A stretch of DNA of 64,000 nucleotides, taken from Flavobacterium sp. CF136 (lineage in GTDB: Bacteria > Bacteroidota > Bacteroidia > Flavobacteriales > Flavobacteriaceae). Shown piece by piece: positions 1 through 8,113 of this stretch. Each line of letters begins with the position of its first letter. Positions within the stretch are counted from its first letter, which is position 1. The stretch covers positions 124,001 through 188,000 of the forward strand of contig NZ_AKJZ01000010.1 of NCBI RefSeq assembly GCF_000282055.1, given 5' to 3'. A model generated the notes under the pieces. The model did no database searches, was not told the DNA's origin, and was given only the letters and a program-made list of their open reading frames with translations. A program made the translations under genes and the position numbers.

Positions 1-267
1 GTTGAGCGAAGTCGAAACCTTTTAATAATCTCGCAAAGACGCCAAGTCGCTAAGTTTTATTCTTAGAGATTTGGCGTTTTTGAGTTTTTAAGCAAGCTCA
101 AAGTATTTCACGCAGATTTTGCAGATTTAAGCTGATAAATTTTAGATTTAAAAAATATAAATCAGCCCTATCTGCAAAATCTGTGTGCAAAAAATTTTGT
201 GTTTTTGTGTCTTTGCGAGAATTTGTTTCATTTTTCTTATTTTTGAATCAACAGCAAAAGATAAGTA
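1..267. repeat. Intergenic stretch with interspersed inverted repeat
   Basis: No gene is visible here. Positions 109-136 (CACGCAGATTTTGCAG then ATTTAAGCTGAT) are nearly mirrored by 160-187 (ATCAGC, CTGCAAAATCTGTGTG), so the stretch can fold into a long hairpin. The opening bases (GTTGAGCGAAGTCGAAAC) and CGCAAAGACGCC-type words recur elsewhere in the window (near 36.0, 44.4 and 59.3 kb). These look like short non-coding dispersed repeats of the genome rather than regulatory sites of the next gene. Confidence 0.6.
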
Positions 268-867
268 ATGCGGGAAGCCATCGATTTTTTATTAACCAAA
301 AATCCAATATTTCAGGAAATCATTGAGAAATACGGATTACCTCCAATTCCAAAACGTCCTCAGGGTTTTGAAACTTTGGTATTGCTAATTCTTGAACAAC
401 AAGTTTCAATAGATTCGGCGAAAGCCACATTTTTAAAAATCAAAGCACATACAACTTGTAATCCTGAAACAATGATTGTTTTACCGGACGAAGAATTTAG
501 AATGCTCGGAGTTAGCCGTCAAAAAACAAAATACATCAAAATCTTGGCAGAAGCCGTTTTAAACAAGGAACTGGACATTGAAAGCTTGGCAATGAAATCG
601 GCAAAACAAGTTAGGGAAGAGCTCATAAAATTAAAAGGTATCGGAAATTGGACTATCGATATTTATCTCATGTTCTGTTTGCAGGAACCGGATTTAATTC
701 CGCTTGGCGATATTGCAGTAGTCAATACAATCAAAGAATTGCTTAATATCCACGACAAACAGGAGATGGAAATTCATGCCGAACAATGGAGCCCATATCG
801 ATCTTATGCCACATATTTGCTTTGGCATTATTACTTAAACAAACGAAATCGAAAAATTACGTATTAA
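268..867 (+). CDS. DNA-3-methyladenine glycosylase, AlkA-like HhH-GPD family
   Basis: This protein of 199 residues probably excises alkylated purines in base excision repair. The helix-hairpin-helix is visible as LKGIGNWTID (residues 122-131). It is followed by the Pro-rich/Asp loop with PLGD, whose Asp148 fits the catalytic aspartate of the HhH-GPD superfamily. It is shorter than E. coli AlkA because the N-terminal TBP-like domain is missing, as in many compact AlkA homologues. No Cys cluster for an iron-sulfur centre is seen, so an EndoIII/MutY identity is unlikely. It stands alone, with 210 bp before the next gene. Confidence 0.85.
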   Translation: MREAIDFLLTKNPIFQEIIEKYGLPPIPKRPQGFETLVLLILEQQVSIDSAKATFLKIKAHTTCNPETMIVLPDEEFRMLGVSRQKTKYIKILAEAVLNKELDIESLAMKSAKQVREELIKLKGIGNWTIDIYLMFCLQEPDLIPLGDIAVVNTIKELLNIHDKQEMEIHAEQWSPYRSYATYLLWHYYLNKRNRKITY

Positions 868-1077
868 CTATCTGTTATGTAAAAGGAAACTATATTAATT
901 AATGAATAAAAGGCATAGATTAATGTGTATTTTTCATTGTAAAAAAGGATTCTTTGGGTTACTTTTGCAATCGAAACCCACAAAATTAAAAAATATTCCG
1001 ATGAAATAAAGTGGGTTCCTGACAACCAAAATTTAAATATTATCGGGAAGAAATTATAGAAATAATAAATAGTAAAA

Positions 1078-1608
1078 ATGACCGCAGACAAACTAACAAC
1101 TTTCGATGTATTAATCGAAATACCAAGAGGAAGCAGAAATAAATATGAGTACGATTTTGAAATCAAAAGAATGCGTTTCGACAGAATGTTGTTCTCTTCA
1201 ATGATGTACCCGGCAGATTACGGATTTATTCCGGAAACTTTAGCTCTTGACGGTGACCCTCTTGATGTATTGGTTTTGATAAACGAACCAACTTTTCCAG
1301 GATGTGTTATTGAAGTAAAACCAATTGGTGTTTTCCACATGGCTGATGATAAAGGACCGGATGAAAAAATTATTTGTGTACCAGTTTCTGATCCAATCTG
1401 GAATTCATTAGAAAACCTTTCGGATATTAATCCGCATTTATTAAAAGAAATCGAGCATTTCTTCCAGGTTTACAAAGATCTTGAAAACAAAAAAGTAGAT
1501 GTTGAAGGATGGGGAGATATAAACGAAGCATTTGCAATTATTGCTGAATGTACAAAGCGTTTTGATGATATTGAGAATAAACCAGAAGGATTATTTAGTA
1601 TTAAATAA
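1078..1608 (+). CDS. ppa: Inorganic pyrophosphatase, soluble family I
   Basis: Cytoplasmic enzyme hydrolysing pyrophosphate to phosphate. At 176 residues it has the usual family I length. Signature pieces are visible: EIPRGSRNKYEYD near residues 14-26, the metal-binding run ALDGDPLDVLVL near 57-68, and KGPDEKI near 96-102. It is followed by a strong terminator and then by the membrane pyrophosphatase, so the two pyrophosphate-consuming enzymes are neighbours but probably separate transcripts. Confidence 0.95.
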   Translation: MTADKLTTFDVLIEIPRGSRNKYEYDFEIKRMRFDRMLFSSMMYPADYGFIPETLALDGDPLDVLVLINEPTFPGCVIEVKPIGVFHMADDKGPDEKIICVPVSDPIWNSLENLSDINPHLLKEIEHFFQVYKDLENKKVDVEGWGDINEAFAIIAECTKRFDDIENKPEGLFSIK

Positions 1609-1630
1609 TTTTTAGGTTCATATTTTATAA

Positions 1631-1665
1631 AAAAAGCAATACCCCGTCAGGAGTATTGCTTTTTT
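1631..1665 (+). terminator. Intrinsic terminator after ppa
   Basis: Twelve-base stem AAAAAGCAATAC / GTATTGCTTTTT around a 10-base loop, with the T run forming the distal arm. It lies 22 bp after the ppa stop codon and separates ppa from hppA. Confidence 0.85.
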
Positions 1666-1716
1666 GTTTAAATTCGTTTAGTTAGTTTGTTGACTATTAA
1701 CCAAAACCATTAAAAT

Positions 1717-4266
1717 ATGAATGCATTTATGATTTACTTGCCAATTGTTATGGCAATTATTGGATTACTTTTCATGGGAATAAAAAGGACTTGGGTTTTA
1801 AAACAAGATGCTGGTGATGGCAAAATGAAAGAGATTTCAGATCACATTTACGAAGGGGCACTCGCCTTTTTAAAAGCAGAATACAAATTATTGACAATCT
1901 TTGTAATTATTGCAAGTATTGCGTTAGCCGGAATTACTTTTATTCCGGGAGTTAAAACACATTTATTAATAGTAGTAGCATTCATTTTTGGAGCATTTTT
2001 TTCAGCTTTAGCGGGAAATATGGGAATGAAAATAGCAACAAAAACAAACGTCAGAACCACTCAGGCAGCTCGTACAAGTTTACCGCAGGCTTTAAAAGTT
2101 TCTTTTGGCGGAGGGACCGTAATGGGTTTAGGTGTTGCAGGTCTGGCAGTGTTAGGTTTAACAGGTTTCTTTATAATTTTCTTTAATCTTTTATCCGGTG
2201 GCGTCTGGAAAGATACCGAAACAATGACCGTTGTTCTGGAAACATTGGCCGGATTTTCTCTCGGAGCAGAATCAATTGCTTTATTTGCCAGAGTTGGTGG
2301 TGGAATTTACACGAAAGCTGCCGATGTTGGAGCTGATTTAGTAGGTAAAGTTGAAGCTGGAATCCCGGAAGACGATCCTCGTAATCCTGCAACAATTGCA
2401 GATAATGTAGGAGACAACGTAGGTGATGTGGCAGGTATGGGAGCCGATTTATTTGGATCTTATGTAGCAACAGTCCTGGCGGCAATGGTGTTAGGTAACT
2501 ACGTAATCAAAGATATGGGAGGCAATATTCAGGATGCTTTTGGAGGAATTGGTCCAATTTTACTTCCTATGGCAATTGCCGGTTTCGGAATTTTATTCTC
2601 CATTATCGGAACCATGTTAGTGAAAATATCTGATGATAATGCTAAAGAAGCACAAGTGCAAAAAGCATTAAATATAGGAAACTGGGTTTCGATTGTTTTA
2701 ACTGCAATTGCCTGTTTCTTTTTAGTACAGCATATGCTTCCGGAAACTATGCAGATGACTTTTTTTGGCGAAGGTTCCAGAGATATTTCATCAATGCGTG
2801 TTTTTTATGCCACATTAGTCGGATTGGTAGTTGGAGGAGCAATTTCTTCAGTTACGGAATATTATACAGGATTAGGTACAAAACCGGTAATGGCTATTGT
2901 GCAAAAATCATCAACGGGAGCGGGAACAAACGTTATTGCAGGTTTGGCAACCGGAATGATTTCTACTTTTCCAACAGTATTATTATTTGCTGCAGCAATC
3001 TGGATTTCGTATGCTTTGGCTGGTTTTTATGGTGTGGCTTTGGCAGCTTCTGCAATGATGGCAACTACAGCTATGCAATTGGCAATTGATGCTTTCGGAC
3101 CGATATCAGACAACGCCGGAGGAATTGCCGAAATGAGCGAATTACCAAAAGAAGTACGTACCAGAACTGATATTTTAGATTCAGTAGGAAATACAACCGC
3201 AGCAACCGGAAAAGGATTTGCAATTGCTTCTGCAGCTTTAACTTCGTTAGCATTATTTGCAGCATATGTAACTTTTACAGGAATTGACGGAATCAATATT
3301 TTTAAAGCACCTGTATTAGCCATGTTATTTGTGGGCGGAATGATTCCCGTAGTTTTCTCAGCTTTGGCTATGAATTCGGTTGGAAAAGCTGCGATGGATA
3401 TGGTGTATGAAGTTCGTCGTCAGTTTAAGGAAATTCCAGGAATTATGGAAGGGACCGGAAAACCGGAGTACGGAAAATGTGTAGAAATCTCAACAAAAGC
3501 TGCTTTACGTGAAATGATGCTGCCTGGAATCTTGACAATAGGTTTCCCGATTGCAATTGTATTATTAGGGAAATTAGTTTATGCAGATAACAATCAATTG
3601 GTTGCTGAAATGTTGGGTGGATATATGGCAGGAGTTACCGTTTCCGGTGTACTTTGGGCAGTTTTTCAAAACAATGCCGGAGGTGCGTGGGATAATGCCA
3701 AGAAATCTTTTGAAGCAGGGGTCATGATCAATGGCGAAATGACGTATAAAGGTTCTGATGCACACAAAGCTGCTGTAACGGGTGATACCGTTGGAGATCC
3801 GTTTAAAGATACTTCAGGGCCATCAATGAATATCTTAATCAAGTTGACTTGTCTGATTGGTTTGGTAGTTGCGCCAATTTTAGGAGAAGGACATTCGTCT
3901 TCAGCCATTATCGAAAAAGGTTCGTGCTGTAAAATGGAAATGCATACAGGCGGAGTTTCCAAATGTGGAGATATGGCAGGAATGACTAAAGAAGAATGTA
4001 TTAAAATGTGCAAAGAAAAAGGCTGCACAGCCGAAGAAACAGCAAAATGTTTAGCACATTACGATGCAAACGGAAAATATGTTCACCAAAAAACGGATTG
4101 TTTTGATACCAGAAAATATGATAAAAATCGTGTTGAGGTTAATTTGTCTACAACAAATGGCGTTACGGTTGGAACAGTAACGAAAACCGAAAACGGAAAA
4201 ACTACGACAGAAGTTTTTGAAGGAACAGAAGCTGAAGTGAAAGAAAAAATTGAAGCTGCGAAATAA
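1717..4266 (+). CDS. hppA: Membrane ion-pumping pyrophosphatase with Cys-rich C-terminal extension
   Basis: Integral membrane enzyme coupling pyrophosphate hydrolysis to Na+ and/or H+ export. The pyrophosphate-binding signature DVGADLVGKVE lies near residue 201-211, followed by DNVGDNVGDVAGMGADLFGSY-type acidic loops. The motif GNTTAATGKG carries Ala where potassium-independent pumps have Lys, which predicts the potassium-dependent class. The core ends near residue 727. A further 120 or so residues then hold eight cysteines (CC, and spaced single Cys with several His/Met), plus a Thr-rich tail ending in an acidic helix. That extension is not part of the pump core and could bind metal. It follows ppa and ends in a shared terminator. 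Confidence 0.93.
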   Translation: MNAFMIYLPIVMAIIGLLFMGIKRTWVLKQDAGDGKMKEISDHIYEGALAFLKAEYKLLTIFVIIASIALAGITFIPGVKTHLLIVVAFIFGAFFSALAGNMGMKIATKTNVRTTQAARTSLPQALKVSFGGGTVMGLGVAGLAVLGLTGFFIIFFNLLSGGVWKDTETMTVVLETLAGFSLGAESIALFARVGGGIYTKAADVGADLVGKVEAGIPEDDPRNPATIADNVGDNVGDVAGMGADLFGSYVATVLAAMVLGNYVIKDMGGNIQDAFGGIGPILLPMAIAGFGILFSIIGTMLVKISDDNAKEAQVQKALNIGNWVSIVLTAIACFFLVQHMLPETMQMTFFGEGSRDISSMRVFYATLVGLVVGGAISSVTEYYTGLGTKPVMAIVQKSSTGAGTNVIAGLATGMISTFPTVLLFAAAIWISYALAGFYGVALAASAMMATTAMQLAIDAFGPISDNAGGIAEMSELPKEVRTRTDILDSVGNTTAATGKGFAIASAALTSLALFAAYVTFTGIDGINIFKAPVLAMLFVGGMIPVVFSALAMNSVGKAAMDMVYEVRRQFKEIPGIMEGTGKPEYGKCVEISTKAALREMMLPGILTIGFPIAIVLLGKLVYADNNQLVAEMLGGYMAGVTVSGVLWAVFQNNAGGAWDNAKKSFEAGVMINGEMTYKGSDAHKAAVTGDTVGDPFKDTSGPSMNILIKLTCLIGLVVAPILGEGHSSSAIIEKGSCCKMEMHTGGVSKCGDMAGMTKEECIKMCKEKGCTAEETAKCLAHYDANGKYVHQKTDCFDTRKYDKNRVEVNLSTTNGVTVGTVTKTENGKTTTEVFEGTEAEVKEKIEAAK

Positions 4267-4304
4267 AGATATCTTATATTGCTTTGTCAAAGCTTTTAGA
4301 AATA

Positions 4305-4337
4305 AAAAATGCCTCTAAATTTTAGAGGCATTTTTTT
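4305..4337. terminator. Bidirectional terminator between convergent genes
   Basis: Palindrome AAAATGCCTCTAAA / TTTAGAGGCATTTT flanked by A and T runs on both sides, so it can end hppA on the plus strand and the convergent small membrane protein on the minus strand. A near copy of the same stem lies at 20058-20087. Confidence 0.85.
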
Positions 4338-4339
4338 AA

Positions 4340-4837
4340 CTACGTTTTTTTGATCCTAAGAATATCTGTTTTATTATTCTCCAAACAATGAATTTCTAAT
4401 GACATTCCAACATACGCATCTGAAAAATAAAATGGTGTTTGATGGTCAAGGATCGATGTCGTCCATTGGTCGATTGTTCTGTATTCAGTTGTTATGATGT
4501 GTCTAATTCCTTTTGGAGTGATTTTTTTTTCTAAATTTATAACATGCGTAGCTATTACCAATTTGTTAATTTCTTTAGTGTTTTTATATGCTTTCATGTA
4601 AAATGGAATTACATATTTAAAAACTAAAAAGACTACTATAATTATTAATCCCAGAACAAAAAATGACATTCCGTCATAATCAGAATCCACAAATTGCTGA
4701 ATGGTAATATTAGATGTAATTAGCAGTAAACAAAATAAAGGCAACAGGAAAAATACAGCCAGAATAAAACGAATTTTAAATGCCTTTTTGAGTGTCTTTT
4801 TTTCATCTTCAGATAAAGGCTTATTTGTAATTGTCAT
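4340..4837 (-). CDS. Hypothetical two-TM membrane protein
   Basis: 165 residues of unknown function. Two hydrophobic segments are clear, near residues 24-45 (ILAVFFLLPLFCLLLI) and 58-80 (FFVLGLIIIVVFLVF). A charged N-terminus precedes them and a roughly 85-residue soluble C-terminal part follows. I recognise no family. It lies 52 bp downstream of the last PUL gene on the same strand and could be read through from it, but nothing links it functionally to glycan use. Confidence 0.6.
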   Translation of the reverse strand: MTITNKPLSEDEKKTLKKAFKIRFILAVFFLLPLFCLLLITSNITIQQFVDSDYDGMSFFVLGLIIIVVFLVFKYVIPFYMKAYKNTKEINKLVIATHVINLEKKITPKGIRHIITTEYRTIDQWTTSILDHQTPFYFSDAYVGMSLEIHCLENNKTDILRIKKT

Positions 4838-4889
4838 TTGGTCTAAATTATTTACAGCAAATGTAATTTTTTTCTGTTAAAACCGGTTT

Positions 4890-7118
4890 TTAATTTACTA
4901 ATTCAAAACTGGATTTCAGTTTAATATCTGCAGATGAAGCTCCAATCATGACTTCAAAATCGCCTGGTTCAGCAATCCATTCTAATTTATCATTATAGAA
5001 AGAAAGTTTTTCTTTATCAATCGTAAACTCAATAGTTTTAGATTCTCCAGCATTTAATTTCACTTTTTGAAAATCCCTTAGTTCTAAAATCGGTCTTACA
5101 ACAGATCCGAATTTATCTTTTAGATACAACTGAACAACTTCTTCTCCGGCAACTTTTCCAACATTTGATAATTGAAAAGAAACTTTAATGGTTTCCTTTT
5201 TCTTCATTTTAGCTGAAGATAATTTCAAACCACTATAATTGAATTTCGTATAGCTTAATCCATATCCAAAAGGAAATTTGGGAGAGTTTTTTAAATCAAT
5301 ATAAGCTGATACATATCCGGTTGCATCTTCATTCGGAGCAGGTCTTCCGGTACTAAAATGATTATAATAAATTGGAATCTGACCCACTTCTCTCGGAAAA
5401 GTCATTGGCAATTTCCCGGAAGGGTTATAATCTCCAAACAGAACATTAGCAATAGCGTTTCCTGCTTCAGTACCCAGCCACCAGGTATAAACAATTGCAG
5501 GAACATTATCTGCTGTCCAATTAAAAATAAGTGGTCTTCCGGCATTTATTAAAACTACAACCGGTTTTCCTGTTGCCTGAATTGCTTTTACTAAATCTTC
5601 CTGAACGCCTGGCAAATGAAGATTGCTTCGGCTTTTGGCTTCGCCGCTCATGTCTCGTCTTTCTCCTATACTCAAAATCACAACATCGGCTTGTTTGGCT
5701 GTTGCAACAGCTTCGGCAAAACCGTCTTTATTATCTCCGTCAACTTCACAGCCTTTGGCGTAAAGCAATTTTGTGTTTTTACCCACTTTATTCTGCAAAC
5801 CATCCCATTGCGAAACTACCCATTTATCGTAATCTACATCTGGTAATTCAACGGACCAGAATCCCATATTTGCTTTGTATTCTTTAACCATTGGTCCGAT
5901 AAATGCAATTGTTTTCAGGTTTTTAGAAAGTGGTAATGTTTGGTTGTCATTCTTTAATAAAACGATACTTTTCTCAGCTACTTCAAGCGCTGCTTTTCTG
6001 TTTTCAGGATTGTTTAAAGCTTTTTCAGCTCTTTTTTCATCTGAATATCGGTATGGATCTTCAAATAATCCTAATTCGAATTTTTTACGAAGAATGCGTT
6101 TTACTGCATCATCAATCAAATCAACAGAAACTTTACCTTCTTTAACCAATTCGGCTAAATTATAACGGTATGCATTGCTCTCCATATCCATATCACTTCC
6201 TGCTGTAATCGCAGAAAGTGCTGCAGCTTTAAGATCTTTTGAATAACCGTGTGCGACCATTTCTCCGATAGAACCCCAATCTGAAACTACAAATCCCTGA
6301 AAGTTCCATTTTCCTTTTAAAATATCGCGTTGCAGATGTACATTACCGGTAGCAGGAATTCCGTTCAAATCATTAAATGAATTCATAAATGTTGCAGCAC
6401 CGGCATCAAGAGCAGCTTTAAAAGGAGGTAAATAGGTTTCAAACAACATACGTTCACTCATGTCAACAGAATTATAATCTCTTCCGCCTGTTGCGGCACC
6501 ATAAGCGGCAAAATGTTTTACACAAGCCATAACTGAGTTTAAATCTCCCAATTTATTCCCCTGAAAACCTTTTACTCTGACATAAGCAATTTTAGAGCCC
6601 AAATAAGTGTCTTCGCCAGCGCCTTCCATCACACGTCCCCAACGCGGGTCGCGGGCGATATCTACCATTGGAGCAAATGTCCAGTGAATTCCACTCGCAG
6701 CAGCTTCTGTCGCAGCTATTCTGGCAGCCAATTCAATTGCAGGTAAATCCCAGCTTGCCGCTTCTGCTAACGGAATTGGAAAAGTTGTTTTGTATCCGTG
6801 AATTACATCCTGACCAAACAACAACGGAATTTTAAGACGGGACTGCATCGCCAGTTCCTGATATTGTCGGGTGTATTTTGTTCCGATAACGTTTAACATT
6901 GAACCTATTAAACCAGCTTTTATTTCGGCTTGTTTATTCGGATTTATTGTAATTGGACCAGTTGCCGAATTATCGCCTGTATATTGATTAAGCTGACCAA
7001 TTTTTTCTTCAATGGTCATTTTTTCCAATAAGGTATTTACTTTTTGATCGATTGTTTGTTGTTGAGCGACTGCAAAAAGTGAGATTATCAACAAGGTAAA
7101 TGTGGTTATTTTTTTCAT
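4890..7118 (-). CDS. GH3 beta-glucosidase (BglX-like), PUL member
   Basis: Predicted secreted exo-acting glycoside hydrolase of family 3, 742 residues. The N-terminus is a signal peptide (TFTLLIISLFAVAQ). The catalytic nucleophile fits Asp280 in GFVVSDWG. The (alpha/beta)6 sandwich follows and a C-terminal fibronectin-III-like domain spans roughly residues 640-735 (AGEEVVQLYL). KHFAAYG and the RDPRWGR region match BglX-type enzymes. It abuts the phosphatase-fold gene without a gap (stop of that gene at 7119), and so ends the PUL operon. Known relatives remove terminal glucose from beta-glucan oligosaccharides; the linkage is not readable from sequence. Confidence 0.9.
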   Translation of the reverse strand: MKKITTFTLLIISLFAVAQQQTIDQKVNTLLEKMTIEEKIGQLNQYTGDNSATGPITINPNKQAEIKAGLIGSMLNVIGTKYTRQYQELAMQSRLKIPLLFGQDVIHGYKTTFPIPLAEAASWDLPAIELAARIAATEAAASGIHWTFAPMVDIARDPRWGRVMEGAGEDTYLGSKIAYVRVKGFQGNKLGDLNSVMACVKHFAAYGAATGGRDYNSVDMSERMLFETYLPPFKAALDAGAATFMNSFNDLNGIPATGNVHLQRDILKGKWNFQGFVVSDWGSIGEMVAHGYSKDLKAAALSAITAGSDMDMESNAYRYNLAELVKEGKVSVDLIDDAVKRILRKKFELGLFEDPYRYSDEKRAEKALNNPENRKAALEVAEKSIVLLKNDNQTLPLSKNLKTIAFIGPMVKEYKANMGFWSVELPDVDYDKWVVSQWDGLQNKVGKNTKLLYAKGCEVDGDNKDGFAEAVATAKQADVVILSIGERRDMSGEAKSRSNLHLPGVQEDLVKAIQATGKPVVVLINAGRPLIFNWTADNVPAIVYTWWLGTEAGNAIANVLFGDYNPSGKLPMTFPREVGQIPIYYNHFSTGRPAPNEDATGYVSAYIDLKNSPKFPFGYGLSYTKFNYSGLKLSSAKMKKKETIKVSFQLSNVGKVAGEEVVQLYLKDKFGSVVRPILELRDFQKVKLNAGESKTIEFTIDKEKLSFYNDKLEWIAEPGDFEVMIGASSADIKLKSSFELVN

Positions 7119-7958
7119 TTAATTAATTTCAATATAGACGGGAAGGTGGTCTGAAGGATATTTCAAATCTTTAGAATCGCTCAAAACTGCATGTTTCAGA
7201 ACTTTAAAACTGCTGTTTTTAGAAATAAAAATATAATCTATTAGAAGTGTAACGGGTTCCTTATGATTGAAATCATTAAAAGTCCCGGAAGGCCCAAAAG
7301 GCTTTTCTTTTGAAACGTCTTTAGTATCATCCATTACTTTTCTAATTTCAATAATTTGCGGGGTATTTGGTTCTGAATTAAAATCACCCATAAAAACTAC
7401 AGGATATTCTTTAGTATTAACTTCTTTTATTTTTGACAAAATGAGTTGAACACCTTTGACTCTCGCTTCATTACCAATATGATCAAGATGAGTGTTAAAA
7501 ACCCAAAATAATTTTTTCGTTTTTAAATCTTTAAAAAGAGCATACGTACAAATTCGATTACAAGCGGCATCCCAACCTTTTGACACAATATTTGGGGTCT
7601 CAGACAACCAGAATGTATTGGATTGTTCTATTTTAAAACGGTTTTTTTTATAATAAATCGTACAGGCTTCGCCTTTTCCTTCATCTTCTCTGCCTATTCC
7701 AAATTTGTTATAATCCGGCAAAGCTGAAGCTATATCAACAACCTGATTTGGTGTTGCTTCCTGAACCCCAAAAATATCCGGGCTGTAAAACTGAATTTGG
7801 GAAGTAAAAAAATCCTTTCGGTTTGGCCATGCATTTTCTCCGTCAGAAGCAATATCCAAACGAATATTATAGGTCATAATTTTTAAGTTTTGACCATAAG
7901 AAGAGAGGCTGACAAAAAGCAGCATTAAAACGGAAGACAGAACATTAAATTTTTTCAT
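7119..7958 (-). CDS. Endonuclease/exonuclease/phosphatase-fold protein, secreted
   Basis: 279 residues with an N-terminal signal peptide (VLMLLFVSLSSYG). EEP-fold marks are visible: TYNIR with the metal-site Asn, VQEA with the metal-binding Glu, HLDHIGN, MGDFNSEP with Asp/Asn of the active site, and a terminal SDHLPV with the catalytic His. The fold hydrolyses phosphodiester or phosphomonoester bonds. Genes of this type are frequent passengers of flavobacterial PULs, with a role that is unclear to me. It sits between two GH3 genes in the same operon direction. Confidence 0.85.
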   Translation of the reverse strand: MKKFNVLSSVLMLLFVSLSSYGQNLKIMTYNIRLDIASDGENAWPNRKDFFTSQIQFYSPDIFGVQEATPNQVVDIASALPDYNKFGIGREDEGKGEACTIYYKKNRFKIEQSNTFWLSETPNIVSKGWDAACNRICTYALFKDLKTKKLFWVFNTHLDHIGNEARVKGVQLILSKIKEVNTKEYPVVFMGDFNSEPNTPQIIEIRKVMDDTKDVSKEKPFGPSGTFNDFNHKEPVTLLIDYIFISKNSSFKVLKHAVLSDSKDLKYPSDHLPVYIEIN

Positions 7959-8113
7959 ATAAAATAATTTTAATTTAGAAAATGCCCAATGTTTTATGGG
8001 ATTTCATGGGAAAAACTAATGTAACAAAATAATTAACTATTGACTTTATCTTACGGTTAATATTGTTTTTTTTAACACCTTTCACTTTTTTGAATGCTTT
8101 TTTTATTCTGATT

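Noticed and set aside
864..1166. 100-codon minus-strand frame next to ppa
   Set aside because: It is antisense to the ppa start and mostly AT-rich intergenic sequence with hydrophobic composition by chance.
2183..2485. Antisense frames inside hppA
   Set aside because: Shadow frames of a strongly coding gene, without motif or start context.
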